A stretch of 64,000 bases of DNA from Thioclava sp. SK-1 (GTDB lineage: Bacteria > Pseudomonadota > Alphaproteobacteria > Rhodobacterales > Rhodobacteraceae): contig NZ_MDHA01000025.1 of assembly GCF_001705665.1 (NCBI RefSeq), positions 206,171 to 270,170 of the forward strand. Direction: 5' to 3'. How positions within the stretch are numbered: the first letter of the stretch is position 1; every line of letters starts with the position of its first letter. The notes beneath the pieces were generated by a model, which saw only the letters and a list, made by a program, of their open reading frames with translations, was not told the DNA's origin and did not search any database. Shown here one piece after another: positions 17,799 to 26,035 of the stretch. Both the position numbers and the translations under genes were made by a program.

Positions 17799-18820
17799 GC
17801 CAGCATCTCGCGGTAAATCTGCACCAGACGCGCGGCCTCGCCCTCAATTTTGAACTGCGCCTCCACATGGGCGCGGGCGGCATCGCCAGCCATGCGGCAC
17901 TTGTCCGGGTCATCAACAAACGCGGCAATACCTGCGCCCAGCGCAACCGGATCACCCGGGTCGACCAAAGCCCCACATTCGGACGTGACGATTTCCTCAA
18001 ATGCCCCGACCTTGGTGGCGATAACAGGCACCGCGCAGGCCATCGCCTCTGGCACTGTCAGCCCGAACCCCTCCCAGCGCTGCGGCGCTACATAAAGATC
18101 AAGTGCACGATACCAATCCGCGACCTCATGCACCGGCACCTCTGGCGGGAACAACACGCGGTCCGACAGCCCCGCAGCGGCAACCTGCGCCTTAAGCTGT
18201 TTCAGATAGTCGACATGTTTTTCCGTTGCCCGTCCCATCACAACAGCCACAGCCTGCGGTCGCTGTGGCAAAATCTGAACCATTGCCTCGATGAAATCGC
18301 CCGTGCCTTTTTGCGCCCGGATACGTCCGTAACAGCCAATCAGCACCGCGTCGGGCAGACCCAACCGCGCGCGCAACGCCGCGCGATCATGTGCGGGGGC
18401 GAACCCGTCCACATCAATCCCATGCAGCACCACATCGCAAGGGCGGTCCAGATACTGCGCCGTCCGCGATGACGTCGCTATAACCCGGTCCATCTGACCA
18501 ATCAGCCATTTCGTATAGCCCGAATGTTTGCGTTGGCTGGCTGAGGTAAACAGCAACCGCAAATCCATCCGACACAGATATTTCAGCGCCAGACCCAACA
18601 GCATTTCCACATTGCGCCGGGCATGCCACACCCGCGTATGGCGCGGTAAAAATGGTAGCCGCCACAGCGAAATATGCGGCACATGTGATGGCAGGCCCGG
18701 GCCGGTCGCCACGATCCCGATCTGATGGGCCTGCACCGGCAGCAATCGGACCACCGTCGCGGTGACACCCGACAGGCGGCGTTTCAAATTCGGGGCGATA
18801 ACATCAATCTGCGTGCTCAT
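17795..18820 (-). CDS. Glycosyltransferase family 4 protein
   Basis: A 341-residue cytosolic GT-B glycosyltransferase. The C-terminal half has the retaining-enzyme pattern: IGCYGRIRAQKGTGDFIEAM near 180-200, VLFPPEVPVHEVADWYRALD, then the E-x7-E region WEGFGLTVPEAMACAVPVIA and GAFEEIV. The N-terminal domain is shorter than usual. It probably transfers a sugar to a cell-surface glycan or glycolipid. It overlaps the GT29 gene (ATGA) and is the first gene of this two-gene operon. Specificity cannot be told from sequence. Confidence 0.88.
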   Translation of the reverse strand: MSTQIDVIAPNLKRRLSGVTATVVRLLPVQAHQIGIVATGPGLPSHVPHISLWRLPFLPRHTRVWHARRNVEMLLGLALKYLCRMDLRLLFTSASQRKHSGYTKWLIGQMDRVIATSSRTAQYLDRPCDVVLHGIDVDGFAPAHDRAALRARLGLPDAVLIGCYGRIRAQKGTGDFIEAMVQILPQRPQAVAVVMGRATEKHVDYLKQLKAQVAAAGLSDRVLFPPEVPVHEVADWYRALDLYVAPQRWEGFGLTVPEAMACAVPVIATKVGAFEEIVTSECGALVDPGDPVALGAGIAAFVDDPDKCRMAGDAARAHVEAQFKIEGEAARLVQIYREMLA

Positions 18821-18946
18821 ACCCCCGACATAGCGCGCCGCGCATCACTTGTCTTGGCCAAACGCAACCATGTGATCTCTGTGACCTTGTCTGACGCGAT
18901 GCAAAGATTACGATGATTGTACCGCCCCACCGCCAAAGGATCTTTC

Positions 18947-19720
18947 ATGCGCCTGCCCTTCCTCGCCTGCCTTGCCCTCAGCCTGGTCGGCATTTGCACT
19001 GTCACCACCGCGCAGGCCCAACCGTTGATATTTGCAGCCGCATCGCTGAAAACCGCGCTGGATCAGGCGGCACAGCAATGGGCGACGACCCATCCGCCGG
19101 TAACGATTTCCTACGCCGGCTCGTCGCAGCTGGCCCGGCAGATCACCGCAGGCGCCCCCGCGGACCTGTTCATTTCGGCCTCGCCGCAGTGGATGGACGC
19201 GGTGGACCAAAGCGGTATGGTCACGCCGGGCAGTCGCGTGAACCTGCTGGGCAACCGATTGGTGCTTATAGGAAATGGAAACTCAACTAACGCCGCAACG
19301 TCATCGATTGCATCGTCCTTACAGCCGGTGATGGACGGAACGGCCTTTCTGGCAATGGCACTGGTCGACAGCGTGCCGGCCGGACAGTACGGTAAGGAAG
19401 CGCTGACCCATCTGGGCCTGTGGGATCAGGTTGCGTCGCAGGTCGCACAGGCCGATAATGTCCGTGCCGCCCTTGCATTGGTCGCACTGAATGAGGCGCC
19501 TTTGGGCATTACCTATGCGACAGATGCCAAAGCAGAGCCTCGGGTGCATGAAATCGCCACGTTCCCTGCCGACAGCCACCGCCCCATCATCTATCCCATG
19601 GCCGCGCTTGACGGAGGTAACGATCCACGCGCCGCCGCCGATTTCGCCGCCTATCTGCAAACACCCCCCGCACAAGCCATTTTCACCCAACAGGGTTTCA
19701 CGCTACACCCTGATCCATGA
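18947..19720 (+). CDS. modA: Molybdate ABC transporter, periplasmic binding protein
   Basis: A 257-residue protein with a signal peptide ending TTAQAQ. The mature N-terminus LIFAAASLKTALDQ and the SYAGSSQLARQI and GAPADLFISAS motifs are the ModA oxyanion-binding elements, which chelate molybdate through Ser and backbone groups. Start 18947 has AAAGGA six bases upstream. First of three genes (modA-modB-modC), each overlapping the next by four bases. No ModE-type regulator or clear ModE site is seen upstream. Confidence 0.93.
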   Translation: MRLPFLACLALSLVGICTVTTAQAQPLIFAAASLKTALDQAAQQWATTHPPVTISYAGSSQLARQITAGAPADLFISASPQWMDAVDQSGMVTPGSRVNLLGNRLVLIGNGNSTNAATSSIASSLQPVMDGTAFLAMALVDSVPAGQYGKEALTHLGLWDQVASQVAQADNVRAALALVALNEAPLGITYATDAKAEPRVHEIATFPADSHRPIIYPMAALDGGNDPRAAADFAAYLQTPPAQAIFTQQGFTLHPDP

Positions 19721-20412
19721 TCGAGCTTTCCCCCCTGGCCATCGCGGCCATCACATTGTCACTCCAAGTCGCAAGCGTTGCGATGATTGCCTCTTTGCCC
19801 GTGGCGATCGCAACGGCTTGGATTTTGTCGCGCAGCCGATGGCCAGGGCTGTGGCTGTTAAATGCGCTGGTGCACCTGCCCCTGATCTTACCGCCCGTAG
19901 TCACCGGCTATCTGTTATTGCTGGGGTTTGGGCGAAACGGGCCGGTGGGCCGGTTGCTAGAGCCATTGGGGATTACATTTGCCTTTCAATGGACGGGCGC
20001 GGCGCTGGCGGCAGCGGTTATGGGATTTCCGCTGATGGTGCGCGCGATCCGATTGGCAATCGAAGCCGTCGACCCTAAATTGGAAGAGGCCGCCGCGACC
20101 TTGGGCGCAGGCCCGGTGAATGTGTTTTGCACCATTACCTTGCCGCTGATTGCGCCCGGCATTCTGGCAGGTGCCATCATGGGATTTGCCAAAGCGATGG
20201 GTGAGTTTGGCGCCACCATCACCTTTGTCTCCAACATCCCGGGGCGCACGCAAACGCTGCCATCCGCAATTTACAGTGCGCTACAGATCCCCGGTGCCGA
20301 ACAACAGGTTGTCGTGCTGTGCGCGATTTCTGTGACCTTGGCGATTGGCGCGGTATTCTTGTCAGAATGGCTGACGCGGCGCATCGCCCGCCGGATTGGT
20401 GGCGCACTATGA
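19717..20412 (+). CDS. modB: Molybdate ABC transporter permease
   Basis: A 231-residue inner-membrane protein with five hydrophobic segments. The EAA loop reads EEAAATLGAGPVNVFCTITL, followed by GFAKAMGEFGATITFVSNIPG, which is diagnostic of ModB-like permeases (GEFGA). It overlaps modA and modC by four bases each, so all three are translated as one unit and probably assemble as a ModA-B2-C2 importer. Confidence 0.93.
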   Translation: MIELSPLAIAAITLSLQVASVAMIASLPVAIATAWILSRSRWPGLWLLNALVHLPLILPPVVTGYLLLLGFGRNGPVGRLLEPLGITFAFQWTGAALAAAVMGFPLMVRAIRLAIEAVDPKLEEAAATLGAGPVNVFCTITLPLIAPGILAGAIMGFAKAMGEFGATITFVSNIPGRTQTLPSAIYSALQIPGAEQQVVVLCAISVTLAIGAVFLSEWLTRRIARRIGGAL

Positions 20413-21494
20413 TCGACATTCGCCTGCATCATCCATTGTCGGGGTTTGATCTGGATGTCTCGCTTCAGGCCGGTCCGGGGATCACCGCGCTCTACGGCCC
20501 ATCCGGGTCGGGGAAAACTACATTGGTGAATGCCGTCGCGGGGCTTTTGCGTCCGCGCGCAGGGCGGATCAGCGCGGGATCCGACCTGCTGTTCGACGCT
20601 GCCACTGGGGTGGACCAGCCTCCACATAGGCGCAATATCGGATATGTCTTTCAAGAGCCGCGGCTTTTCCCCCATCTAAATGTGCGTGCCAACCTGAATT
20701 ACGGCGCCAAACGCGCCCACAAGGCGGCCGCTGGCCCGGCGTTTGATGATGTCGTCGACATGCTGGGCATTGCGCCGCTTTTGGCGCGTCCCACAGGCGC
20801 ACTTTCGGGCGGAGAGCGGGCGCGCGTGTCCATCGGCCGCGCCCTGCTGTCCAAACCCCGCCTGTTGCTGATGGATGAGCCATTGGCCGCCTTGGACCCG
20901 GCACGGCGCGCGGAAATCCTACCGTTCTTGGAGCGGTTGCGCGATGCCGGCCTACCGGTCATCTATGTCAGCCATGCGCTACCAGAGGTCACGCGGCTGG
21001 CCGATACAATCGCGCTGATAGACACCGGGAAACTGGTGGCCGCAGGCCCCGCGCACCACATCCTGTCCGATCCCACATTGGCGCAGCGTCTGGGCGGTGC
21101 CCAAGCCGGCGCTGTGTTGCGCGTGACACATGGCGGGGTGGATGATGACGGGCTAACGCGGCTGCATCTTGGGGGGCAATCCCTGTTTTTACCCCAAAGC
21201 AGCCCGGATATGGGACATGATCTGCGCATCCGCATTCAAGCCAGTGATGTCATTCTTTCGCGCAACCGGCCGGAGGGGCTTTCCGCGCTTAACATTCTAA
21301 CCGCGACTGTGACGCAGGTGCAGCCAGGCGATGCAGGGCGCGTTTTCGTGCAGCTGACCTTACCGCAGGGGCAGATATTGCTGGCGCGGATCACCGCGCG
21401 TTCTGCTGCCATCTTGCAATTGCGCTCGGGCACGCCGTGCCATGCAATCGTCAAAGCGGTGGCGATGGACCGCGCTGATCTGTCACGCAGCTGA
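20409..21494 (+). CDS. modC: Molybdate ABC transporter ATP-binding protein
   Basis: A 361-residue ATPase. Walker A GPSGSGKTT at ~31-39, Q-loop FQEPRLFPHL, signature LSGGERARVSIGRALL, Walker B LLLMDEPLAALDP and H-loop YVSHALPEV. The C-terminal ~70 residues (LNILTATVTQVQPGDAGR, then ILLARITARSA) form a Mop/TOBE-type oxyanion-sensing domain, which in ModC proteins can shut transport down when molybdate is plentiful. ATG 20409 overlaps the modB stop; the frame from 20319 is inside modB. Confidence 0.94.
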   Translation: MIDIRLHHPLSGFDLDVSLQAGPGITALYGPSGSGKTTLVNAVAGLLRPRAGRISAGSDLLFDAATGVDQPPHRRNIGYVFQEPRLFPHLNVRANLNYGAKRAHKAAAGPAFDDVVDMLGIAPLLARPTGALSGGERARVSIGRALLSKPRLLLMDEPLAALDPARRAEILPFLERLRDAGLPVIYVSHALPEVTRLADTIALIDTGKLVAAGPAHHILSDPTLAQRLGGAQAGAVLRVTHGGVDDDGLTRLHLGGQSLFLPQSSPDMGHDLRIRIQASDVILSRNRPEGLSALNILTATVTQVQPGDAGRVFVQLTLPQGQILLARITARSAAILQLRSGTPCHAIVKAVAMDRADLSRS

Positions 21495-21544
21495 ACGGCG
21501 CGAGGGTCCCCCGCGCCGCCAAACTTCACGATGACAGGTGCAGA

Positions 21545-22018
21545 TTACGCGTCAATGGTTTGTGATGTATGGGTCGCAACCGGACGGCCAGAGGCGGTGC
21601 CGGAAATCTCAATCCGGCGCGGCTTCAATGCCTCGGGCACCTCATGAACCAGATTGATATGCAACATGCCATCTTCATGGCTGGCCCCAAGCACCTTTAC
21701 ATGATCAGCCAGCGCGAAGCGGCGTTCAAAGGCGCGGGTGGCGATACCGCGATGCAGATAGGCCTTTTCAGCATCGGCATCGGACTTGCGCCCGACCACG
21801 ATCAACGCGCCATCGCGCATTTCAACCGACAGTTGGTCTGCGGCAAAACCTGCAACAGCAATCGAAATGCGATAGGCATTTTCATCTGTTTTTTCAATAT
21901 TATACGGGGGATAGCTGGGCTGAGCGACATCATTGGTCATAACCCGGTCCATCAGGTCGGCAACCCGGTCAAACCCTACAGTTGCACGATATAGTGGCGA
22001 AAGATCAAAACTACGCAT
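21545..22018 (-). CDS. Small heat-shock protein (Hsp20/IbpA family)
   Basis: A 157-residue chaperone. The alpha-crystallin domain spans ~35-135, with PPYNIEKTDENAYRISIAVA, then GLLVVGRK-like and YLHRGIATRAFERRFALADHVKV (the conserved AFERxFxLxD pattern of IbpA proteins). The C-terminal anchoring motif is RRIEI. It holds unfolding proteins in a soluble state. I looked for a sigma-32 promoter upstream and could not assign one with proper spacing. Stands alone, convergent with modABC. Confidence 0.93.
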   Translation of the reverse strand: MRSFDLSPLYRATVGFDRVADLMDRVMTNDVAQPSYPPYNIEKTDENAYRISIAVAGFAADQLSVEMRDGALIVVGRKSDADAEKAYLHRGIATRAFERRFALADHVKVLGASHEDGMLHINLVHEVPEALKPRRIEISGTASGRPVATHTSQTIDA

Positions 22019-22217
22019 GGATCATCCTCTCTTGAGCGATGTGTTGACAGTTTGACGCAGCAGACCGCCCCATATGGGCACGGCAATCCACGTCCCAGAC
22101 CCCTATTCAGGCGACCCGGTCCAATTGATTTGGGAAAGCTGCAAACTGTTTTCAAGAGGTCGGAAAACCATAAGCCTGCGTTTTTTGCGGCCCAAGTTAC
22201 GGGCGACCCCGCGCCGC

Positions 22218-23045
22218 CTAGGGGCGCACGAATTTCGCCCCCGGCATCCGTCGCGTCGGCGCCCCGCTGTCCATGCCGCGCGCGGCAAGCGCACCTTTCA
22301 AATCAGCCAGATTATCCACAAGCGTCCCAAGCGAGACCTTGCGTGCGTCCAGTTCAGCTTTGGCCGACACCACAGACACTATTTCAAAACGACCATTGCG
22401 CTTGGCAAAAACCGGCGCGCCAGAGGCCCCGAAATCCACATCACAGGTCATCAGAAGAAATCCGTTTCGCCGCTGCATCACCTCGCAGACATCTTGCATC
22501 GACGGGGCCTCGGCGCGGTCATGCGCATATGAGACGACCTCGACCTCATCCCCGGCTTCAATATGGGTGTCCGTGGCAAAGGGCATGACCTGTGGCAATC
22601 GGATCGGCTGGGCCAATTCGATCAACGCCAGATCCCATGCGACCCGGTCCACCCGGTCGGGGCCCTGATACTGGTATTGTGGATGCGCGATCGTGCGACG
22701 TGCCTGACGGTAGGCGACAGCACGACCATTGCGCCACCCAGCCCTGAATTCAATGTTTTCAGCCGGAATCATCTGCCCCGTCGTGTTGGAATACAGACAA
22801 TGTGCGGCCGTCAGCACCAGATCGGGCGCGATCAACGTTCCGGTGCAAAACCCGGTTTTGCCCAGTTCCAAGCGCCCCACGGCCTCCCATCCGCGACTGT
22901 CATCACCCGTCTTCAACAGTCGCAAAGGCCCGGCCTTGGGTTGCAGTTGAATCGCCCCGAATCCCAGATCGGCAGAGCCCTCCTCGGCCCATGCAGGCAC
23001 GCATATCACCATGATAGACAGCAAAACCGTAAAAATTACATGCAT
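22218..23045 (-). CDS. Secreted trypsin-like serine protease
   Basis: A 275-residue exported protease with a Sec signal peptide cut after PAWA (about residue 20). The chymotrypsin-fold triad is complete: His82 in LTAAHCLYS, Asp138 in WDLALIEL and Ser208 in DFGASGAPVF. CTGTLIAPDLVLTAAHC marks the first beta-barrel. Cysteines at 67, 83, 187 and 201 could form disulfides. It is periplasmic or released; its target is unknown. GGAGGTGCC upstream of the ATG supports the start. Confidence 0.93.
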   Translation of the reverse strand: MHVIFTVLLSIMVICVPAWAEEGSADLGFGAIQLQPKAGPLRLLKTGDDSRGWEAVGRLELGKTGFCTGTLIAPDLVLTAAHCLYSNTTGQMIPAENIEFRAGWRNGRAVAYRQARRTIAHPQYQYQGPDRVDRVAWDLALIELAQPIRLPQVMPFATDTHIEAGDEVEVVSYAHDRAEAPSMQDVCEVMQRRNGFLLMTCDVDFGASGAPVFAKRNGRFEIVSVVSAKAELDARKVSLGTLVDNLADLKGALAARGMDSGAPTRRMPGAKFVRP

Positions 23046-23214
23046 TCAGGCACCTCCGACAGGGGGCTAGATAGGTCCAGACTGAGCATAAGTTAAAGTC
23101 GTTAATAATGGCGCAACTATGGCCAGCGTGGCAGTTCTGCATATTGGCGGTGCAAAACATCTGCATCGGCACAAACCGATCTGGCATGGCGCGCAAAGCC
23201 AAAGTAACACTAAG

Positions 23215-23919
23215 ATGATGATATATGCATATGCCTTTGGCCCCCTGACCGTGCTGGATATGATTGCCGTCCTACTGCTGCTTGCCTGTTGGGCGGGCAT
23301 AGGATGGACCACCGAGAACCCACCCAAGGGGCGGATCTCGGTCGGGAAGCTTATGGAAAATTACCGGCGGGAATGGATGCGCCAGCTGGTAGGACGACAG
23401 AACCGGATCTTTGACAGCCAAATGGTGGATGGTTTGCGCCAATCGACCACGTTTTTTGCGTCTACCGCACTGATCGCGATTGGGGGTGGGCTGGCCTTGA
23501 TCGCGGACCCCAAACCCCTGACCGATCTGGCATCAGACTTTGATCTGGCGGCGGGAACCGAACTGCTGTGGGAAATGCGCATCCTGACAGCGGTGTTATT
23601 CGGCGCCTTGGCGTTTCAGAAATTCGTCTGGTCGCACCGGCTGTTTTCCTATGCCGCTATCGCGATGGCCGCCGTGCCGAATGATTGCGATGATCCCATC
23701 GCCTATGCCCGCGCCGAACAGGCCGCAGATGTGAATATCAATGCTGCCAAAAGCTTTAACCGCGGCTTGCGCAATGTGTATTTCGCCCTTGCGTCGATGG
23801 CCTGGCTGCTAGGGCCAGAGGCGTTGATCATATCGACACTATTCACCACCGCGATGCTGTGGCGGCGTGAATTTGCCTCTGATTCCCGTGCGTCTTTGCT
23901 GGTGAACCCGCCAAAATAA
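23215..23919 (+). CDS. DUF599 membrane protein
   Basis: A 234-residue inner-membrane protein. Hydrophobic helices at ~9-28, 75-98, 118-140 and 180-212 fit the DUF599 family, as do the conserved blocks RREWMRQLVGRQNRIFDSQM and STTFFASTALIAIGG. Function of the family is unknown. Two adjacent ATG codons (23215, 23218) compete; neither has a strong ribosome-binding site, and the frame opens earlier at 23119. It ends seven bases from the convergent membrane-protein gene. Confidence 0.85.
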   Translation: MMIYAYAFGPLTVLDMIAVLLLLACWAGIGWTTENPPKGRISVGKLMENYRREWMRQLVGRQNRIFDSQMVDGLRQSTTFFASTALIAIGGGLALIADPKPLTDLASDFDLAAGTELLWEMRILTAVLFGALAFQKFVWSHRLFSYAAIAMAAVPNDCDDPIAYARAEQAADVNINAAKSFNRGLRNVYFALASMAWLLGPEALIISTLFTTAMLWRREFASDSRASLLVNPPK

Positions 23920-23926
23920 CACCGGT

Positions 23927-26035
23927 TTAAGCAGTTTTACGCCGCCGGCCCCGCCCCTCAATGATCCATGCGCCAATCGTCAGCCCAGCGGCCAGAACCA
24001 ACCATGCCCACGGCGGCAAGATCGCACTGACGCGGATATCTGTGGTGGCCGTGGCCCCGCGCGGTGTCACCCCGATCCAACCACGCCCGGTGGTCGGGCG
24101 CCCCTCGCGGACCTGCCGAATTTGCGGAATACCGCCGTCCAACGCGGTGACGGCCCCGTTAGAGCCCTGAACCGCCGCGGCCAACACCGTGCCAGAGGCA
24201 ATTGTTTCCTCATATTCACGAGGGCTTGCTGGGCCAAGCGCCACAACGCGTTCCTGATCCGCCTGACGCAGCCGATACAGTCCGGCCTCTGGCGCTGTCC
24301 AGCGTGTGGTAAACCGCCCCGGCGCGGTTTCCTCCAGTGTTACGATTTCCTCGCTGCCATCAGGGGCGATGATGGTCACAGGCTCTGCCGTATCCTCCAT
24401 CGTGCGGCGCACAATGGTGATAGTCATCGAGCCAGGTTCGACCTCTGAAAACAGCGCCTCTTCTTCCAGCTCCGGCTCCTTCATCTCCCAATGGGCGATG
24501 CGGCGCAGCAGCTCCAGCTGCGGACCGCCCCCATCATAGCCGCGATCCCAAAGCCACGCCTGATCCGAGGCCAGAAGCGCCACACGCCCCGTGCCCACAC
24601 GATCCAACACAAGCAGCGGCGCGCCCTGCGCCCCTTGCAAGACGACCTCTCCGGTAGGGTTTGTCAGCTCAATTTGGCGCAACCACTTGCCCCAATAGAC
24701 GCTTTGCCCGTCTTCAAGATCCTCAGACACAGGGGGTGCGCCCGTCAACCCGGCCGTAACCGGATGGCGCAGCCCCACTTCGGTTGGGCGGGGCAAAAAA
24801 CTGTCGGAGATCACGCGTCCGGTCGGGCGGGCGGGCAGAATATCGCCCAAGGCAGTTTGCCACAGGCTTTCGACCGTGGCGAATTCCGGACCGGCAGACA
24901 CCAAAACCGCCCCGCCATCACGCACATATTGCCCGATATTTGCAAAATACGAGGCCGGCAAAATCCCCCGCGCACCGTATCTGTCAAAAATAATAAGATC
25001 GAATTCGTCAATCTTATCAATGAACAATTCACGCGTAGGAAAGGCAATTAAGGACAGTTCCGACACCGGAACACCGTCTTGTTTTTCCGGTGGGCGCAAA
25101 ATGGTGAAATGCACCAGATCCACCGCTGCGTCAGATTTCAACAGGTTGCGCCATGTGCGTTCCCCCGCATGGGGCTCACCCGACACCAACAACACCCGCA
25201 GCCGGTCGCGTACGCCATTGATTTGCACCACAGCGTCATTGTTGCGATCTGTCAGCTCTGCGTCATCCGGCGTGACCGAAAATTGCACAACATTCTGACC
25301 GCCATGTTCCAAGGTCAGTGGCAGCTCAAGTTCCTCGCCCACGCGCACGTTATACCGCTCCGGCGGACCGCCATCGATAGCCAGCGTCAGTTGCGCATTC
25401 TCACTTACAGCATCGGGGACAACGCCTTGATCTTCGACCCGAAGCTGAATCGTGACCGGCTCTCCGATGATCCCGAATGTCGGGGCGGTTTCGATGACTA
25501 GTCTGCGGTCCCAGTCATCTGGATGCCCGGTCAGCAAAAGATGCAGCGGTGCGGGCAATTGCGGGGCCAAGGCAGCATCATGGGCCTGCCCATCGGTGAT
25601 CATCACGGCACCTGCCACACGCGCGCGCGGTTCGGCCGCCAAGGCTTCTGCCAATGCCGCGCCCAGTAAGGATCCGTCATTATCGGCGCCATCTGGCACG
25701 GTCACCCGACGCAGTTCAGTATTAGGCAGGCGCGCGATCTGTGCTGACATCGATGACAGCGCAAGGTCAGTTTGTTGTGTACGGTCCGACAGCTCCGCGC
25801 TGGCGGTGCGGTCATCAAGCAGCAAAACAATATCTGCCAACGACGTTGTATCTTCGGTCTGCAAGGATGGCTGCGCCAAGGCGGCCACAAGCGCAAAAAG
25901 CGCCAGAACGCGCAGCGCCCAACCACGCAAGCGGCGCCAAATTGCCAGCACCATAAGCGCCGCAACCAGCGCGACTGCCAGCCAGATCAAGGGCCACGGG
26001 ACCAGCGGCGCCCAAAGGATCGACACTCCATTCAT
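23927..26035 (-). CDS. Large membrane protein of the MoxR/DUF58/DUF4159 cluster
   Basis: The protein has 702 residues. Two N-terminal helices (~14-32 and 38-58) and one at the extreme C-terminus (LPPWAWLVLAAGLTIGAWII) frame a large domain. Residues ~65-160 look like a VWA-type fold in degenerate form (IVLLLDDRTASA, then AGAVMITDGQAHD). Beta-rich segments follow, then a glutamine-amidotransferase-like domain (RLRVLLVSGEPHAGERTWRN, then LIIFDRYG and DGGAVLVSAGPEF). It would project into the periplasm. The start overlaps the DUF4159 gene by one base (TAATG). Last gene of a four-gene operon. Confidence 0.8.
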   Translation of the reverse strand: MNGVSILWAPLVPWPLIWLAVALVAALMVLAIWRRLRGWALRVLALFALVAALAQPSLQTEDTTSLADIVLLLDDRTASAELSDRTQQTDLALSSMSAQIARLPNTELRRVTVPDGADNDGSLLGAALAEALAAEPRARVAGAVMITDGQAHDAALAPQLPAPLHLLLTGHPDDWDRRLVIETAPTFGIIGEPVTIQLRVEDQGVVPDAVSENAQLTLAIDGGPPERYNVRVGEELELPLTLEHGGQNVVQFSVTPDDAELTDRNNDAVVQINGVRDRLRVLLVSGEPHAGERTWRNLLKSDAAVDLVHFTILRPPEKQDGVPVSELSLIAFPTRELFIDKIDEFDLIIFDRYGARGILPASYFANIGQYVRDGGAVLVSAGPEFATVESLWQTALGDILPARPTGRVISDSFLPRPTEVGLRHPVTAGLTGAPPVSEDLEDGQSVYWGKWLRQIELTNPTGEVVLQGAQGAPLLVLDRVGTGRVALLASDQAWLWDRGYDGGGPQLELLRRIAHWEMKEPELEEEALFSEVEPGSMTITIVRRTMEDTAEPVTIIAPDGSEEIVTLEETAPGRFTTRWTAPEAGLYRLRQADQERVVALGPASPREYEETIASGTVLAAAVQGSNGAVTALDGGIPQIRQVREGRPTTGRGWIGVTPRGATATTDIRVSAILPPWAWLVLAAGLTIGAWIIEGRGRRRKTA

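Noticed and set aside
22019..22110. Possible sigma-32 promoter for the Hsp20 gene
   Set aside because: CCCCATAT and CTTGAG are present but on the plus strand and too far apart, pointing away from the Hsp20 gene.
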